From positions 240,829 to 304,828 of the forward strand of contig JAIPEN010000006.1 of the NCBI GenBank assembly GCA_021737145.1: a stretch of 64,000 nucleotides of DNA, in the 5' to 3' direction. The translations under genes and the position numbers were made by a program. Source of the stretch: Desulfarculaceae bacterium (GTDB taxonomy: Bacteria > Desulfobacterota > Desulfarculia > Desulfarculales > Desulfarculaceae). The notes below the pieces were generated by a model. That model saw only the letters and a program-made list of their open reading frames with translations, had not been told where the DNA came from and made no database searches. Numbering within the stretch: the stretch's first letter is position 1; every line of letters begins with the position of its first letter. This document shows, piece by piece, positions 24,590-33,443 of this stretch.

Positions 24590-25443
24590 TAGCGCCCCCC
24601 GGCATCCCAGACGAATCGGTTCAATACGGCATCAGGCATGACGCCCTCTTTCCGGCACAGGGCCAGGATGGAGTCATGAGCAGAAGAGCCCGCTTGCAGC
24701 GCGGCCACACCGTTGGCCAGCAACACCGCGTACAGTTCGGCGGCCTTGGCCCCTCTCACGTCGGTGGCCGGGCTGTCTCCCACCGCCGCGATTTCGGATC
24801 TTTGCAGCCCGGGCAATTGCGAGAGGACCCGCTGGTAGATTCCAGGGCGGGGTTTCCCGAAACAATGGACCCTGCCGCCGCGCTCTTCATACATCCTGGC
24901 CAGGAGGCCGGCGCAGGGGATCATGGACCCGTCAGCGGCGGCATAACCCAAATCCGGGTTGGCGCAGTAAAGGGGCAGGCCGCGTTCCACCGCCTCGTCC
25001 CAGGCTTCGGCATATAACCGCGGCTCTGGCAGTTGGTCGTCAAAGCCGGTGACCAGCAGGAAATCCGCCCGGCCCGGCTGGTCGGTTTCGCCAAATCCGA
25101 GCCCGTCGAGAAGGCCGGACCGGTCCCCGGGGCCGATATGCCAGGCATAGCGGCCGGCCGCCTCCTGCCGGGCGATGACCTGCCTGGTGATCTCCCCTGA
25201 GGTGGTCAAGCCTTCATAAAGCTCCGGCGAAAAGCCCAACTCCGCCAGTTCACGCACCAGGACCGCCTCGGTGGAAGGGGTGTTTGAGACCAGCACCACC
25301 TTGCAGCCCCTGCTCTTTAGTTTTCTCAACCCTTCCGCCGCACAGGGATAGGGAGCCGAGCCGTTATGCAAGACCCCCCAAACATCGAGGACCAGGGCCC
25401 GGAATTGTTCGGAGAGCTCCGCTAGGCCGGGAAAGACCCTCAC
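24589..25443 (-). CDS. HAD-IIA hydrolase, TIGR01459-like (NagD-type phosphatase)
   Basis: A 284-residue HAD phosphatase. Motif I is LVLDVWGVLHNG with the nucleophile Asp20; the DxW form instead of DxD is characteristic of the TIGR01459 group. Motif II is VVLVSNTPS, the lysine lies in FGKPRPGIYQRVL, and motif IV is AVGDSPATDVRGAKAA. It should dephosphorylate a small sugar phosphate or polyol phosphate. It overlaps the glycosyltransferase gene by 4 bases and the aminotransferase gene by 1, so it belongs to the same pathway. The specific substrate is not deducible. Confidence 0.88.
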   Translation of the reverse strand: MRVFPGLAELSEQFRALVLDVWGVLHNGSAPYPCAAEGLRKLKSRGCKVVLVSNTPSTEAVLVRELAELGFSPELYEGLTTSGEITRQVIARQEAAGRYAWHIGPGDRSGLLDGLGFGETDQPGRADFLLVTGFDDQLPEPRLYAEAWDEAVERGLPLYCANPDLGYAAADGSMIPCAGLLARMYEERGGRVHCFGKPRPGIYQRVLSQLPGLQRSEIAAVGDSPATDVRGAKAAELYAVLLANGVAALQAGSSAHDSILALCRKEGVMPDAVLNRFVWDAGGR

Positions 25444-26285
25444 AGGCGGATCTCCCGGCTCTGCGTCCGGTATTGCTGGGACTTGAACTGTTCAAAGCCC
25501 GGTATCCGCTTGATGATCCTGTGCCAGTTGGGGTTGTTCCGCTTGTTGAAGCGGTCCAGGGCGTGGGAGCTCCTGCTGTCTTGATGGAGACACTCGATGC
25601 CGGGCAGGTAGCGCGGCTCGGCCCCCCCCACGGTCATCATGCGGTGGGCGAAATCGATGTCCTCGTAGCCCCAGACACCGTCGAAAACCTCGTCAAAGCC
25701 GCCGATCCGCAGGGCGGTGGACTTGCGGTAGATCATGTTGCAGGTGTGAAAATAGGCCCAGGGGTGTTCGGAGTCGCCGAGCCGCTGGAGATAAGGCAGC
25801 CGCCGGTCAGTGACCTTGTGGTAGTTGGCCGGGCTGGCCACTTGGGGAAGCGCGTCAAAGTCCACGCGGCCTCTCAGGATGTCGTCATCGCTGAAGTCGC
25901 CGAAGTCCACGAATCGCCTCAGTCCGGTGACGATGGGGTTTTGCCGGCCGGCCTTGTTGAGGTAGGCGGCGAGGCGGGCCAGATAGCCGGGGAGGGGAAC
26001 ACAATCGGAGTCGAGGTTAATGATCCACTCGCCGCGGGCCAGATTCATCCCCAGGTTGCGCGCCCGGCTGGTGGCCCTGGGGTGGGGCAGGCGAGGCTGG
26101 CGGATCAGATACAACTCCAGGTGATTGACATATTTGCGGTAGGCCGCATCGATGTCTTCGTCAAACGAGTTGTTGTCCGCCAGGAAAACCTCGAATTCGG
26201 GCCCTCCCCGGTTCAAGCAAAGACCAGCCAAGGTTCTCATGAGCAGGCTGACGTCGTTGTGACATGGCAGGACAAAAGAAAACAT
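25440..26285 (-). CDS. Family 2 glycosyltransferase
   Basis: A 281-residue GT-A glycosyltransferase. It has the N-terminal FVLPCHNDVSLLMRTLAGL, the nucleotide-binding LADNNSFDEDI, the metal-binding DSD in NLDSDCVPLPGYL, and a downstream GGFDEVFDGVWGYEDIDFAHRM block like the GT2/GT7 acceptor loop. No membrane segment is present, so it is cytoplasmic. It transfers a sugar from a nucleotide donor to a cluster product. The start lies 12 bases after the GMC oxidoreductase stop; the end overlaps the HAD gene. Confidence 0.88.
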   Translation of the reverse strand: MFSFVLPCHNDVSLLMRTLAGLCLNRGGPEFEVFLADNNSFDEDIDAAYRKYVNHLELYLIRQPRLPHPRATSRARNLGMNLARGEWIINLDSDCVPLPGYLARLAAYLNKAGRQNPIVTGLRRFVDFGDFSDDDILRGRVDFDALPQVASPANYHKVTDRRLPYLQRLGDSEHPWAYFHTCNMIYRKSTALRIGGFDEVFDGVWGYEDIDFAHRMMTVGGAEPRYLPGIECLHQDSRSSHALDRFNKRNNPNWHRIIKRIPGFEQFKSQQYRTQSREIRL

Positions 26286-26297
26286 GCGAATCCTCCA

Positions 26298-27935
26298 TCA
26301 GGCAGAGCCTGGAGGGTAACAACCTGGAGGCGTACTTTCGGCCAAGTGCCGGCCCAGACGATGGGCCAGAGCCATGATCGTCAGGGTGAGGTGCTTTTCC
26401 GGCAACTTGGGGATCACGCTCCCGTCACATACGTAGAGGTTGGGGTGGTCGAAGCAGCGCAGGTTGGCGTCGACCACTCCCTGGCTGGGCCCGGTGGCCA
26501 TGCGCGCCGTGCCGGCGTAGTGGATGCCCAGCCCGGCGGCGGCTCCCTCCTTGAGGATCGCGGTGGCGGATGCTTTTCTGAGAAGTTTTTCACCCAGGGC
26601 CAGCATGGCTTGCTTCATGGCCTTTTCCTGGGGCGACACACGGTAAACCACCTCCACCTGCGGCACCCCGAGGGCATCGGTCCGTTGGGAAGGAATCACG
26701 CGATTGCCGCCCCCCCCGTTCGCCGGGGCGAAAAAGGCCAGGGTCGCGTAGCTTCTGAAGAGCTGTTTGGCAAGCCAGGGTTTCAGGGCCGGGGGGCACG
26801 CCTTCAGCCAGGGAAGGTACAGGGGTATGGCCGGCAGCTGGTGCACGAACTGCCCCAGGCAACGGAAGCTGTTGCCGTCCGGGGTCCTGGCTTTGGCCAG
26901 AACCAGCAGATGATCGCCATAGCCGGCCGGGTAGCGCTTGCGCGTGCCCCACAGGCGCCACAGCGAGGTGCTTAGAAGCACCTTGGGGTTGTCCTGCAGG
27001 CCATGGCCCAGCAGGCCCGAGGAGTTGGCCGGCCCTCCGGGGAGCTGGCCGTTGGCGGAGTTGAAGAGGATGCGCGGCGTCTCCAGCGCGCCGGCTGACA
27101 AGACGTAAGACCTGGCCCGGATGACGTCTTCTCGGCCGGTGCGCGGGTCCATAACCCGCAGGCCCCGCACTCCCTCTCCCGGGGCGGTGAACTCGAGCCC
27201 AATGGCCTTGCTGTTGAGATGCAGGGTGTAACGGCCGGAATCCTTTATTGAGGGCAGCAGATGGGAGGAGAACTTGTACACCGAGTGGTAGGGACAGCCC
27301 GCCAGGCAGCCCCCGGTGTCCTGGCAATGATTGGGCTGCTCCGGGCGGGTTTCCACGGCCTTGCGGTTGGGGATGACGCGCAGGCCGTGCCCCCTGACCT
27401 TGGCCACCGCCGAGCGGAACAAGCGGTCCGGCGGGCGCAGTTCTTTGGGCGGTATGAACTCTCCGTCGGGTAAATCCGGCATGTTTTCGCGGGTTCCGCA
27501 AACTCGGGCAAGCCGTTCCGCGGCGCTGTAGTGCTCCTCAAGATCGGAATAGGCCAGCGGCCACCCTTTGAAGTCATCGGGCGAGAGTCTCACCGACACG
27601 CCGTTCCATAGATTGGTAAGGCCGTCCAAGGCGAAAATCTGGAACTGTCTGAATGCGCCCGGCTCAGACGGGTGTGACGAGAGCATCTCGGGCGGGGCGT
27701 AGAGCTGGTGGTGAAAGGCAAAACCATGCGCATCCAGAGGAAAGGTCATGTCGGGCTTGAGCCCAAAGTTGATGGAATTGCCAGGCGGGTTTATCCGGGT
27801 GAAGTAATCCTCGGGCAAGGCATCGCCCTGTTCGACGGAAATCACGCTCATCCCCGCCTGAACCAGGGTGTGGGCCAGAACGCCGCCACCGGCTCCGGTG
27901 CCGACCACGCACACGTCATGCGGTTCAGCGCGCAC
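26298..27935 (-). CDS. GMC-family FAD-dependent oxidoreductase
   Basis: A 545-residue glucose-methanol-choline oxidoreductase. It has the N-terminal VCVVGTGAGGGVLAHTLVQAG dinucleotide motif, SVEQGD at the end of the second strand, a middle substrate region rich in Cys/His (HCQDTGGCLAGCPYHSVYKF), GIHYAGTARMATG with the catalytic-site His, and a C-terminal LYVCDGSVIPKLPEKHLTLTIMALAHRLG. It oxidises an alcohol to a carbonyl on a sugar or sterol-like molecule. The CxxxxxGCxxGCP stretch is typical of bacterial GMC dehydrogenases that pass electrons to a partner rather than to O2, which suits an anaerobe. It overlaps the small upstream gene by 11 bases. Confidence 0.9.
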   Translation of the reverse strand: MRAEPHDVCVVGTGAGGGVLAHTLVQAGMSVISVEQGDALPEDYFTRINPPGNSINFGLKPDMTFPLDAHGFAFHHQLYAPPEMLSSHPSEPGAFRQFQIFALDGLTNLWNGVSVRLSPDDFKGWPLAYSDLEEHYSAAERLARVCGTRENMPDLPDGEFIPPKELRPPDRLFRSAVAKVRGHGLRVIPNRKAVETRPEQPNHCQDTGGCLAGCPYHSVYKFSSHLLPSIKDSGRYTLHLNSKAIGLEFTAPGEGVRGLRVMDPRTGREDVIRARSYVLSAGALETPRILFNSANGQLPGGPANSSGLLGHGLQDNPKVLLSTSLWRLWGTRKRYPAGYGDHLLVLAKARTPDGNSFRCLGQFVHQLPAIPLYLPWLKACPPALKPWLAKQLFRSYATLAFFAPANGGGGNRVIPSQRTDALGVPQVEVVYRVSPQEKAMKQAMLALGEKLLRKASATAILKEGAAAGLGIHYAGTARMATGPSQGVVDANLRCFDHPNLYVCDGSVIPKLPEKHLTLTIMALAHRLGRHLAESTPPGCYPPGSA

Positions 27936-28218
27936 CGGATATGCCCTTGTATGCTTCTGGGGTGGAGAAATAGATGAATTCCAAAAAGTCCAGCAGCAGG
28001 TGATATTGTTTTTTCGCCTCGGGGTCTCTGGGCACGGAGCCCGAGTGGATGGAAATCTCGGAATAAACTTCGGACATGATTTGCGTTATCTGGGGATGTT
28101 CGGCCGCAGCCCGGTCGATTTCTTCCAGGTGTCTGCTGAGTGCGCCACGGTAGGGGCTAGCTGAGATGAGCAGATGGAGAAGCTCTCGCCTTTTTTGTGG
28201 GGGCAGCGCGTGGACCAT
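27925..28218 (-). CDS. Small protein paired with GMC oxidoreductase (possible gluconate-dehydrogenase subunit-3-like)
   Basis: A 97-residue helical, hydrophilic protein (MVHALPPQKRRELLHLL...). The tail DFLEFIYFSTPEAYKGI vaguely recalls the small gamma subunits that accompany GMC dehydrogenases, and the 11-base overlap with the GMC gene supports a partner role. I cannot recognise a domain with confidence. The start at 28218 is preferred over the extended frame to 28275, which adds a poorly conserved basic N-terminus; either is possible. It is the first gene of the leftward cluster. Confidence 0.6.
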   Translation of the reverse strand: MVHALPPQKRRELLHLLISASPYRGALSRHLEEIDRAAAEHPQITQIMSEVYSEISIHSGSVPRDPEAKKQYHLLLDFLEFIYFSTPEAYKGISGAR

Positions 28219-28644
28219 ATCATGTCCCTGCCGGCTGGCTCTTGCTTGTCTCTTGCCGGACCAAGCCAAAAGCATGCCTGCTTGGGGTTACTCACTCCCT
28301 TGATTGAAGTTCTCCCACCCCCTTGTTTAATTGTGAATGGTTATGAGTTGCCAAACAAGACCGCAAATCCACCTGCCCGCTCGGCGGTGGTCGGGGGCCG
28401 GGGCATCGCGGTGCGCGAGCACGCCAACCTGGACGAACATCCCGGGATTGTCCTTTATTTTGGCTGGCTCAACCTGAAGAACAGCGATGTGCAGATGCTT
28501 GGCGGCGTGGCCCAACAAAAAAAGGCCAGGTAAGAGGGCTTTTGGCCAGGGACCCAACGGTAAGTGGCCCGCCGTGCCTTTGCTCTGGCACGGCGGGCCG
28601 CTGTGTTGCTGAACTGTCGGAGTGGGCAGCCCTGGTCAGGACTG
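28219..28644. other. Spacer with cluster promoter region and an unexplained short frame
   Basis: The spacer separates the GMC cluster from the methyl-transfer operon upstream; both read leftward. An AT-rich patch near 28300-28360 probably holds the cluster promoter. A plus-strand frame of about 60 codons ending at 28533 (GIAVREHANLDEHPGIVLYFGWLNLKN...) reads like coding sequence but has no start context or recognised family. A strong hairpin lies at 28566-28599. Confidence 0.4.
28566..28599 (-). terminator. Perfect 13-bp hairpin downstream of the methyl-transfer operon
   Basis: GGCCCGCCGTGCC at 28566-28578 and GGCACGGCGGGCC at 28587-28599 form a perfect 13-base-pair stem with an 8-base loop, 46 bases after the stop of the minus-strand activator gene. 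It is not followed by a T-run, so it is either a weak intrinsic terminator or an mRNA 3'-end stabiliser. Confidence 0.6.
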
Positions 28645-30486
28645 TCAGACGTTCTGAAAGGGCATGCTGTCCACGAACAGGTCGTTGAACAAGGGATGGC
28701 CCGAGAGCTCCACGTAGCGCATGGCTTCGGACAGGTCCATGGCCCGGCGGCGCTGCCGAAGGCTCAGCAGGGCCATGACCGCGCCCACCCCGGCCGCGTT
28801 GCCCACTCCCTCGATTGCCTCCACGGCCACCTCCGGGAACATGCCCAACCGCCGCGCCTCGGCCGGGTCCAGATAGTTGCCAAAGGCCCCGGCCAAGAGC
28901 ACCCGCTCCAGCTTGTCCACCCCCATCTGCTCCATGAGCACCTGGGCTCCGGCCCGGATGGCCGCCTTGGCCAATTGCAGCTCGGCCACGTCGGCCGCGC
29001 TGAGCACCAACTCCTGGCCGTGGCCGGTGTGCTCGGCCGGGGCGGCCACGTATTCTGGGCCCCGGTCTCCCTGGCGCAGGTGCTCTCCGGCCCGCTCGTG
29101 GTCAAAGCTGCCCGACTCGCCCAGAGCCCCGGCCTCCAGCAGGCAGGAGAGCATGGACACCAGGCCCGAGCCGCAGAACCCCACCGGCGGCAGCCCTTCG
29201 ATCACGCTCAGTTCCAAAGGCAGCCCCCCTTTTGCCAAACGGGCCCGCTCCACCGCGCCGGGGGCGCCGCGCATGCCCTGGCCGATGTGTCCGCCTTCCA
29301 GGGCCGGGCCCGCGGCCGTGGAGCAGGCCAGCATCCGTCCCCGGGCGGCCAAGACCATCTCGCCGTTGGTGCCCAGGTCCAGGAGCAGGGTGGGTTCCTG
29401 AATTTGGTCCGCGCCCACGGCCAGGGCGGCGGCCACGATGTCCGCGCCCACGAATCCGGCCTTCAGGGGCAGCCAGTGCAGCCAGGCCTCCGGGGCCAGT
29501 TCCAGGCCCAGCTCCCGCGCCTTCAGCTCCACCGGACGCCGGGCCAGGGGGGCGTAGGGCGCCTGGGCCAGGCTGGCGGGATCGAGCTTCAGGAAGATGT
29601 GGTGCATGGCCGAGTTGCCCACCATGACGCACTCCAAGATGCGCTCCGCCTCGGCCCCGGCCTGGGCGCAGGCGTCGCGGGCGAGCTGGTTGAGGCTCTC
29701 CACCACGGCCCGGCTCATGTCCCCCAGGGCCTGGGGGTCGCTCTGGCAGGCCGAGATGCGGCTTATCACGTCCGCGCCCCAAGGGGCCTGGGGGTTCATG
29801 GCCGCGCTCACCGCCAGGAGTTGGCCGTCGCTCAGGTCGCAGAGATAGGCCACCATGGTGGTGGTGCCCAGGTCCACGGCCAGCCCCAGGGCGGGGGAGG
29901 CCCCGGCGGGCCGCAGGTCCACCACCTCGCGGCCGTGGCGCAGGGCCGCGCTCAGGCGGCCGCCGCCCGAGGCCAGCAGGCCGGGCAAGGCGCGCAGCAG
30001 GCCCATGGGCAGGTCGAAGCCTTGCCCGGGCTCTTGGCCACGGGCCTGGGCCAGGGCCGCGAAGAGGCGCTCCCGGGCCGCCTCGGGCGCTTCCAGGCTG
30101 GGGACGGCCAGGCTCAGCTCGTGGCTGGTTATGGCCGGGTCCAGCTCCAGGCCCTCGGAGCGGCCACTGGTCAGGATCACCGCTTCGCCGCGGCGGCTCT
30201 CCGGAGGCACGTGCACCTGGCCTCCGGCGGGCATGGCGCACTGGCAGGCCAGGCGCAGGCCGTCGGCCAGGCGAGTGCCCAGCAGGGCCTTCTCGCCCGG
30301 GGTGGGATCGGTGGCCTCGCCCTCGGGCCGCACCCGGCACTTGCCGCAGAGGCCCTTGCCTCCGCAGGGGGCTTCCAGGCCCACGCCGGCGGCCTGGGCC
30401 GCTTGCAGCAGGTTCTGCTCCGGCCGGGCCGGGGCGCTCTGATTAGAGGGTTTGAAGAATATCTCGGGCTGAAGGTCGGATGGCAT
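28645..30486 (-). CDS. Corrinoid reductive activator: 2Fe-2S ferredoxin plus ASKHA (RACo/DUF4445) protein
   Basis: A 613-residue ATP-dependent activator that re-reduces accidentally oxidised Co(II) corrinoid proteins to Co(I). The N-terminal plant-type ferredoxin has Cys41, Cys47 and Cys50 (CGGKGLCGKC) and the fourth ligand around Cys81 (ACQC). A central linker leads to the actin-like domain with LGLAVDLGTTTMVAYLCDL, MVGNSAMHHIFLKLD, LLLDLGTNGEMVL and VLLAGAFGNYLDP. The architecture matches RACo of acetogens and RamA-like activators. It is the last gene of the operon with the corrinoid protein and both methyltransferases, so those are its probable clients. Confidence 0.92.
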   Translation of the reverse strand: MPSDLQPEIFFKPSNQSAPARPEQNLLQAAQAAGVGLEAPCGGKGLCGKCRVRPEGEATDPTPGEKALLGTRLADGLRLACQCAMPAGGQVHVPPESRRGEAVILTSGRSEGLELDPAITSHELSLAVPSLEAPEAARERLFAALAQARGQEPGQGFDLPMGLLRALPGLLASGGGRLSAALRHGREVVDLRPAGASPALGLAVDLGTTTMVAYLCDLSDGQLLAVSAAMNPQAPWGADVISRISACQSDPQALGDMSRAVVESLNQLARDACAQAGAEAERILECVMVGNSAMHHIFLKLDPASLAQAPYAPLARRPVELKARELGLELAPEAWLHWLPLKAGFVGADIVAAALAVGADQIQEPTLLLDLGTNGEMVLAARGRMLACSTAAGPALEGGHIGQGMRGAPGAVERARLAKGGLPLELSVIEGLPPVGFCGSGLVSMLSCLLEAGALGESGSFDHERAGEHLRQGDRGPEYVAAPAEHTGHGQELVLSAADVAELQLAKAAIRAGAQVLMEQMGVDKLERVLLAGAFGNYLDPAEARRLGMFPEVAVEAIEGVGNAAGVGAVMALLSLRQRRRAMDLSEAMRYVELSGHPLFNDLFVDSMPFQNV

Positions 30487-30580
30487 GGCCGCTCCCAGTT
30501 AAGAATTAAAGCGCGCGGGGCGTTGGAGGGGTGCGTATGGCCGCCCCGCGCGCTGCCTGGGACCGGGGAAGGGAGGGTTT

Positions 30581-31228
30581 TTAGTTCAGTCCCATTAGCT
30601 TCTGGATCGTCTTGACCGCGTCCACCGCGTCGGTGGCATGGCCGTCGGCGCCGCAGGTTTCCACGGCAAACTTGGGGGTCACCGCCGCGCCGCCACAGAC
30701 CACCTTGACCTTGCCGGCCAGGTCGGACTCCTTGATGGCGGCGACCGTGGCCTTCACGTGGGGGTCGCCGGTGGTCAGCAGGCTGGAGAGGCCCACCACG
30801 TCGGCGCCCAGCTCGCGGGCCTTTTCCACGAAGGTCTCGGGCGGCACGTTTTCGCCTATATTGTGCACCGCGAAGCCCGAGCTTTCCAGCATGAGCACCA
30901 CCAGGTTCTTGCCGATGTCGTGCAGGTCGCCGAACACCGTGCCGATGACCACGGTGCCCACGACCTCCTTCTGAGAGCCCTGGGCCTCCAGCAGAGGCTT
31001 GATCACGTCCAGGCCGGTCTGCATGGTGCGGGCGGCCATCATCATTTCGGGCACGAAGATCTTTTTGGCCTCGAAGCGGGCGCCCACCTCTTTCATGGCA
31101 TCGATCATGTACTCGTTGATGAGCACCTGGGGATCGGCTCCGTCATCCAGGGCGGTCTGCACCAGCCCGGTGATGTCCTTGCGCTTGCCCTTGTTAACTG
31201 CTTCCTTGATTGCGTTCAGGTCAGCCAC
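30581..31228 (-). CDS. Corrinoid (B12-binding) methyl-carrier protein, MtbC/MtaC type
   Basis: A 215-residue shuttle that carries a methyl group on cobalt between the two methyltransferases encoded upstream. The N-terminal helical cap (about 1-85) precedes the B12-binding domain with the DxHxxG motif GDLHDIGKN (Asp101, His103 as lower cobalt ligand), VVGLSSLLTT and VVCGGAAVT. The start is GTG at 31228, supported by GAGGAG upstream. It lies between the pterin methyltransferase (36-base gap) and the activator gene. Confidence 0.95.
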   Translation of the reverse strand: MADLNAIKEAVNKGKRKDITGLVQTALDDGADPQVLINEYMIDAMKEVGARFEAKKIFVPEMMMAARTMQTGLDVIKPLLEAQGSQKEVVGTVVIGTVFGDLHDIGKNLVVLMLESSGFAVHNIGENVPPETFVEKARELGADVVGLSSLLTTGDPHVKATVAAIKESDLAGKVKVVCGGAAVTPKFAVETCGADGHATDAVDAVKTIQKLMGLN

Positions 31229-31264
31229 GGTCAGCTCCTCATTTATGAAATTAAGCCCCGGGGC

Positions 31265-32122
31265 TTAGTCTTCCTCGGGAAATTGCTCGCGATAGGCGGT
31301 GATGTAGTTCATGGCGAACTCGTCCTTGCCGGTGAACAAGTCGGTCAGCACCAGGGTTCTTTTTATCTCCCACACCGTGGGGTCGGTGATGGGGCAGGTG
31401 AGCCCGGCCATAACCGCCATGGCCAAGAAGGTGCCGTTGATGGCCTTGCGGTCCGGAAGGCCGAAGGACACGTTGGAGGCGCCTATGGTCTGGTTGACCC
31501 CGATCTTGTCGCGGATGCCGGCGATGGCGGTCAGGGCGGCCAGGCCGGCCTGGTCGTCGGCGGCCACGCTCATGGCCAGAGGGTCGATGATGATGTCCTC
31601 CAGGCCGATGCCCAGCTTGGCCGCCTCGCCCACGATCTTGTCGGCAATGGCCAAACGGGTGGGCACGTCGGTGGGGATGCCCTTGTCGTCCATGGTCAGG
31701 GCCACCACCGCGGCCTTGTGCGCCGCCACCAGGGGCAGCACTTCCTTAAGCTTGGCCTCCTCGCCGTTGACCGAGTTGACCAGGGCCTTGCCCTCATAGG
31801 CCTCCAGGCCGGCGGCCAGCACCTCGGGCTTGGCCGAGTCGATGCAAAGCGGCACGTCGGTCACTTCCTTGAGCGCGGCCAGGGCCTGGAGCATCAGGTC
31901 CTTTTCGTCGGCCCCGGAGACTCCCACGTTCACATCCAGCACCTGGGCCCCGGCTTCCACCTGGGCCAGGGCCTCGGCCTGCAACAGGCTCATGTCGCCT
32001 TTTTCCAGGGCGGCGGCCAGCTTCTTGCGCCCCGTGGGGTTGATGCGCTCGCCGATCATCACCACTGGCTGGTCGTGGCCGATGATCACCTCGCGGCTGG
32101 CGCTGCGGATAATGGTCTGCAT
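31265..32122 (-). CDS. Pterin-dependent methyltransferase (MeTr/DHPS-like, tetrahydrofolate:corrinoid)
   Basis: A 285-residue TIM-barrel protein of the dihydropteroate synthase/MeTr family. Motifs are VVMIGERINPTGRKKL, GAQVLDVNVGVSG, PLCIDSAKPEVLAAGL, NSVNGEE and NQTIGASNVSFGLPDR. This is the methyl-tetrahydrofolate branch (AcsE, MtvA/OdmD) rather than folate synthesis. In this operon it would take methyl from the corrinoid protein onto tetrahydrofolate, or the reverse. It lies 15 bases after the UroD-like gene. Confidence 0.9.
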   Translation of the reverse strand: MQTIIRSASREVIIGHDQPVVMIGERINPTGRKKLAAALEKGDMSLLQAEALAQVEAGAQVLDVNVGVSGADEKDLMLQALAALKEVTDVPLCIDSAKPEVLAAGLEAYEGKALVNSVNGEEAKLKEVLPLVAAHKAAVVALTMDDKGIPTDVPTRLAIADKIVGEAAKLGIGLEDIIIDPLAMSVAADDQAGLAALTAIAGIRDKIGVNQTIGASNVSFGLPDRKAINGTFLAMAVMAGLTCPITDPTVWEIKRTLVLTDLFTGKDEFAMNYITAYREQFPEED

Positions 32123-32137
32123 GCTTAAAAGCCTTTC

Positions 32138-33178
32138 CTAGGAAATCTTGCCGTATTCCATGGCCGTCTTGCGGGCGGCGCGCACGTTCTCGTCGGGCAC
32201 CCCGTCGGTGAGCCCCACCGTGTCTATGGAATAGTTGCTCAGCGGCGCGCCCTGGTCGATGGCGTCCTTGACCGTGGCCGTGATCTCCTCGGGGGTGCCG
32301 TTTTTCATCAGCACCGGGCTGATGCGGGCGTTGAAGGCCACCTCCGGCCCCAGGAGCTGGCGGGCGCGGGCGAAGTCGGTGCCAAAGCCCGCCTCCACGA
32401 ACACCAGGTTGGGCACCTTGGCGTAGTGCTCGGCCACCGGGTCCAGGCTGCCGCAGTGGTGGATGCCAAAGGGATGGCAGGCCTCGGCCAGCATGGCGTC
32501 GTAGGGCAGGCCGAACTCCTCGTAGGTGTCGCCGCTGATCTGCTCCACGGTGCAATTGGGCACGCAGTAGATGGTGGGGTCGCACATGGGAGTCACATCC
32601 ACCGCCCCGGTGCCGGTGATGGGATAGACCAGCTTCCACAGGTCGATGATGCACTCGGTGCAGAACTTCAAAAAGCGGTGGGCGAACTCCGGATCCTCGA
32701 AGTAGTCCATGTACAGCTCCTCGCCTCTCAGCTTGAGGGCCAGGTTCTGCACACCAGTGGTGTTGATGTCGCCCACCACCTTGCCGTACTTGTCCTTGAG
32801 ATAGTCGATCTGCTTGAGGACCGTGACCATGGGCTCGGCCTTGGTCAGGTCGGGCTTGGTGAGCTTGTCGCATTCTTCCGCCGAGAGGTTCATGGGCATG
32901 GCCCAGGGCAAGGCCGCCTCCTCGTAGACGATCTCGCAGCCGAAGATGGCGGGCAGCATAACCATGCCGAAGCTGATCAGGGGCTTGGGGGCCGGGTCGG
33001 CCTGACCCAGGCCCACATCGCCGAAGCGCTCGTAAAGAGCCTTCTGCTGCTTGAGGCCCACCTCCACCCGGTAGTCGGGATCATAGTAATAGTCCCGGCC
33101 AAAGGTGATGCCGTAGTTCGCTTTCCACCAATCAGGGTAAAAACCCACGCCCAGGGGGATGTGCTCTTTTGCCGCCAA
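32138..33178 (-). CDS. UroD-superfamily methyltransferase (substrate:corrinoid)
   Basis: A 346-residue member of the uroporphyrinogen decarboxylase superfamily, subgroup of corrinoid methyltransferases (MtaA/MtbA/CmuA-like). The zinc-site-like HHCGS (FGIHHCGSLDP) and the TIM-barrel segments GAVDVTPMCDPTIYCVP and NLVFVEAGFGTDFA are visible. The start is TTG at 33178, because GGAGGAATCAC lies immediately upstream and no other start exists for some 70 codons. It is first in the operon and is likely MtI, taking methyl from the imported substrate to the corrinoid protein. The substrate (O-methyl, N-methyl or S-methyl) is unknown. Confidence 0.88.
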   Translation of the reverse strand: MAAKEHIPLGVGFYPDWWKANYGITFGRDYYYDPDYRVEVGLKQQKALYERFGDVGLGQADPAPKPLISFGMVMLPAIFGCEIVYEEAALPWAMPMNLSAEECDKLTKPDLTKAEPMVTVLKQIDYLKDKYGKVVGDINTTGVQNLALKLRGEELYMDYFEDPEFAHRFLKFCTECIIDLWKLVYPITGTGAVDVTPMCDPTIYCVPNCTVEQISGDTYEEFGLPYDAMLAEACHPFGIHHCGSLDPVAEHYAKVPNLVFVEAGFGTDFARARQLLGPEVAFNARISPVLMKNGTPEEITATVKDAIDQGAPLSNYSIDTVGLTDGVPDENVRAARKTAMEYGKIS

Positions 33179-33258
33179 GTGATTCCTCCGTGCCGGCTGG
33201 GGATATGATCAAAAAAATCGTCTCAAGCCGCCCAGAGCGGCCTTTGGGGCCTGTTTAC

Positions 33259-33275
33259 TTCAACATGCGTGCCAC
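33259..33275 (-). promoter_or_regulatory. Candidate sigma-54 promoter of the methyl-transfer operon
   Basis: Read on the minus strand the site is GTGGCACGCATGTTGAA. The -24 block TGGCACG is exact; the -12 block is TTGA instead of TTGC. It would start transcription near 33249, about 70 bases before the TTG start. The weak -12 position lowers confidence, but it mirrors the better site on the other strand. Confidence 0.45.
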
Positions 33276-33443
33276 CTGGAGGCCAAAAACCGCGAAAACG
33301 GCCGCTTTTCGACCGCCTCAAGGCCTATTCTTTGCATTAACAGCTAGTTATATAAATACTCCGCCTTCCGGACGCTTCCGGGGCCCTATAAAGAGGTCGG
33401 AGGAGCCTTGCCTGGCCCACCGGAAAAAGGGCCGGCAGCCGCG

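Noticed and set aside
28564..30615. Plus-strand open frame of 683 codons opposite the activator gene
   Set aside because: Low-complexity GC-driven shadow; the minus strand carries the ferredoxin-ASKHA protein.
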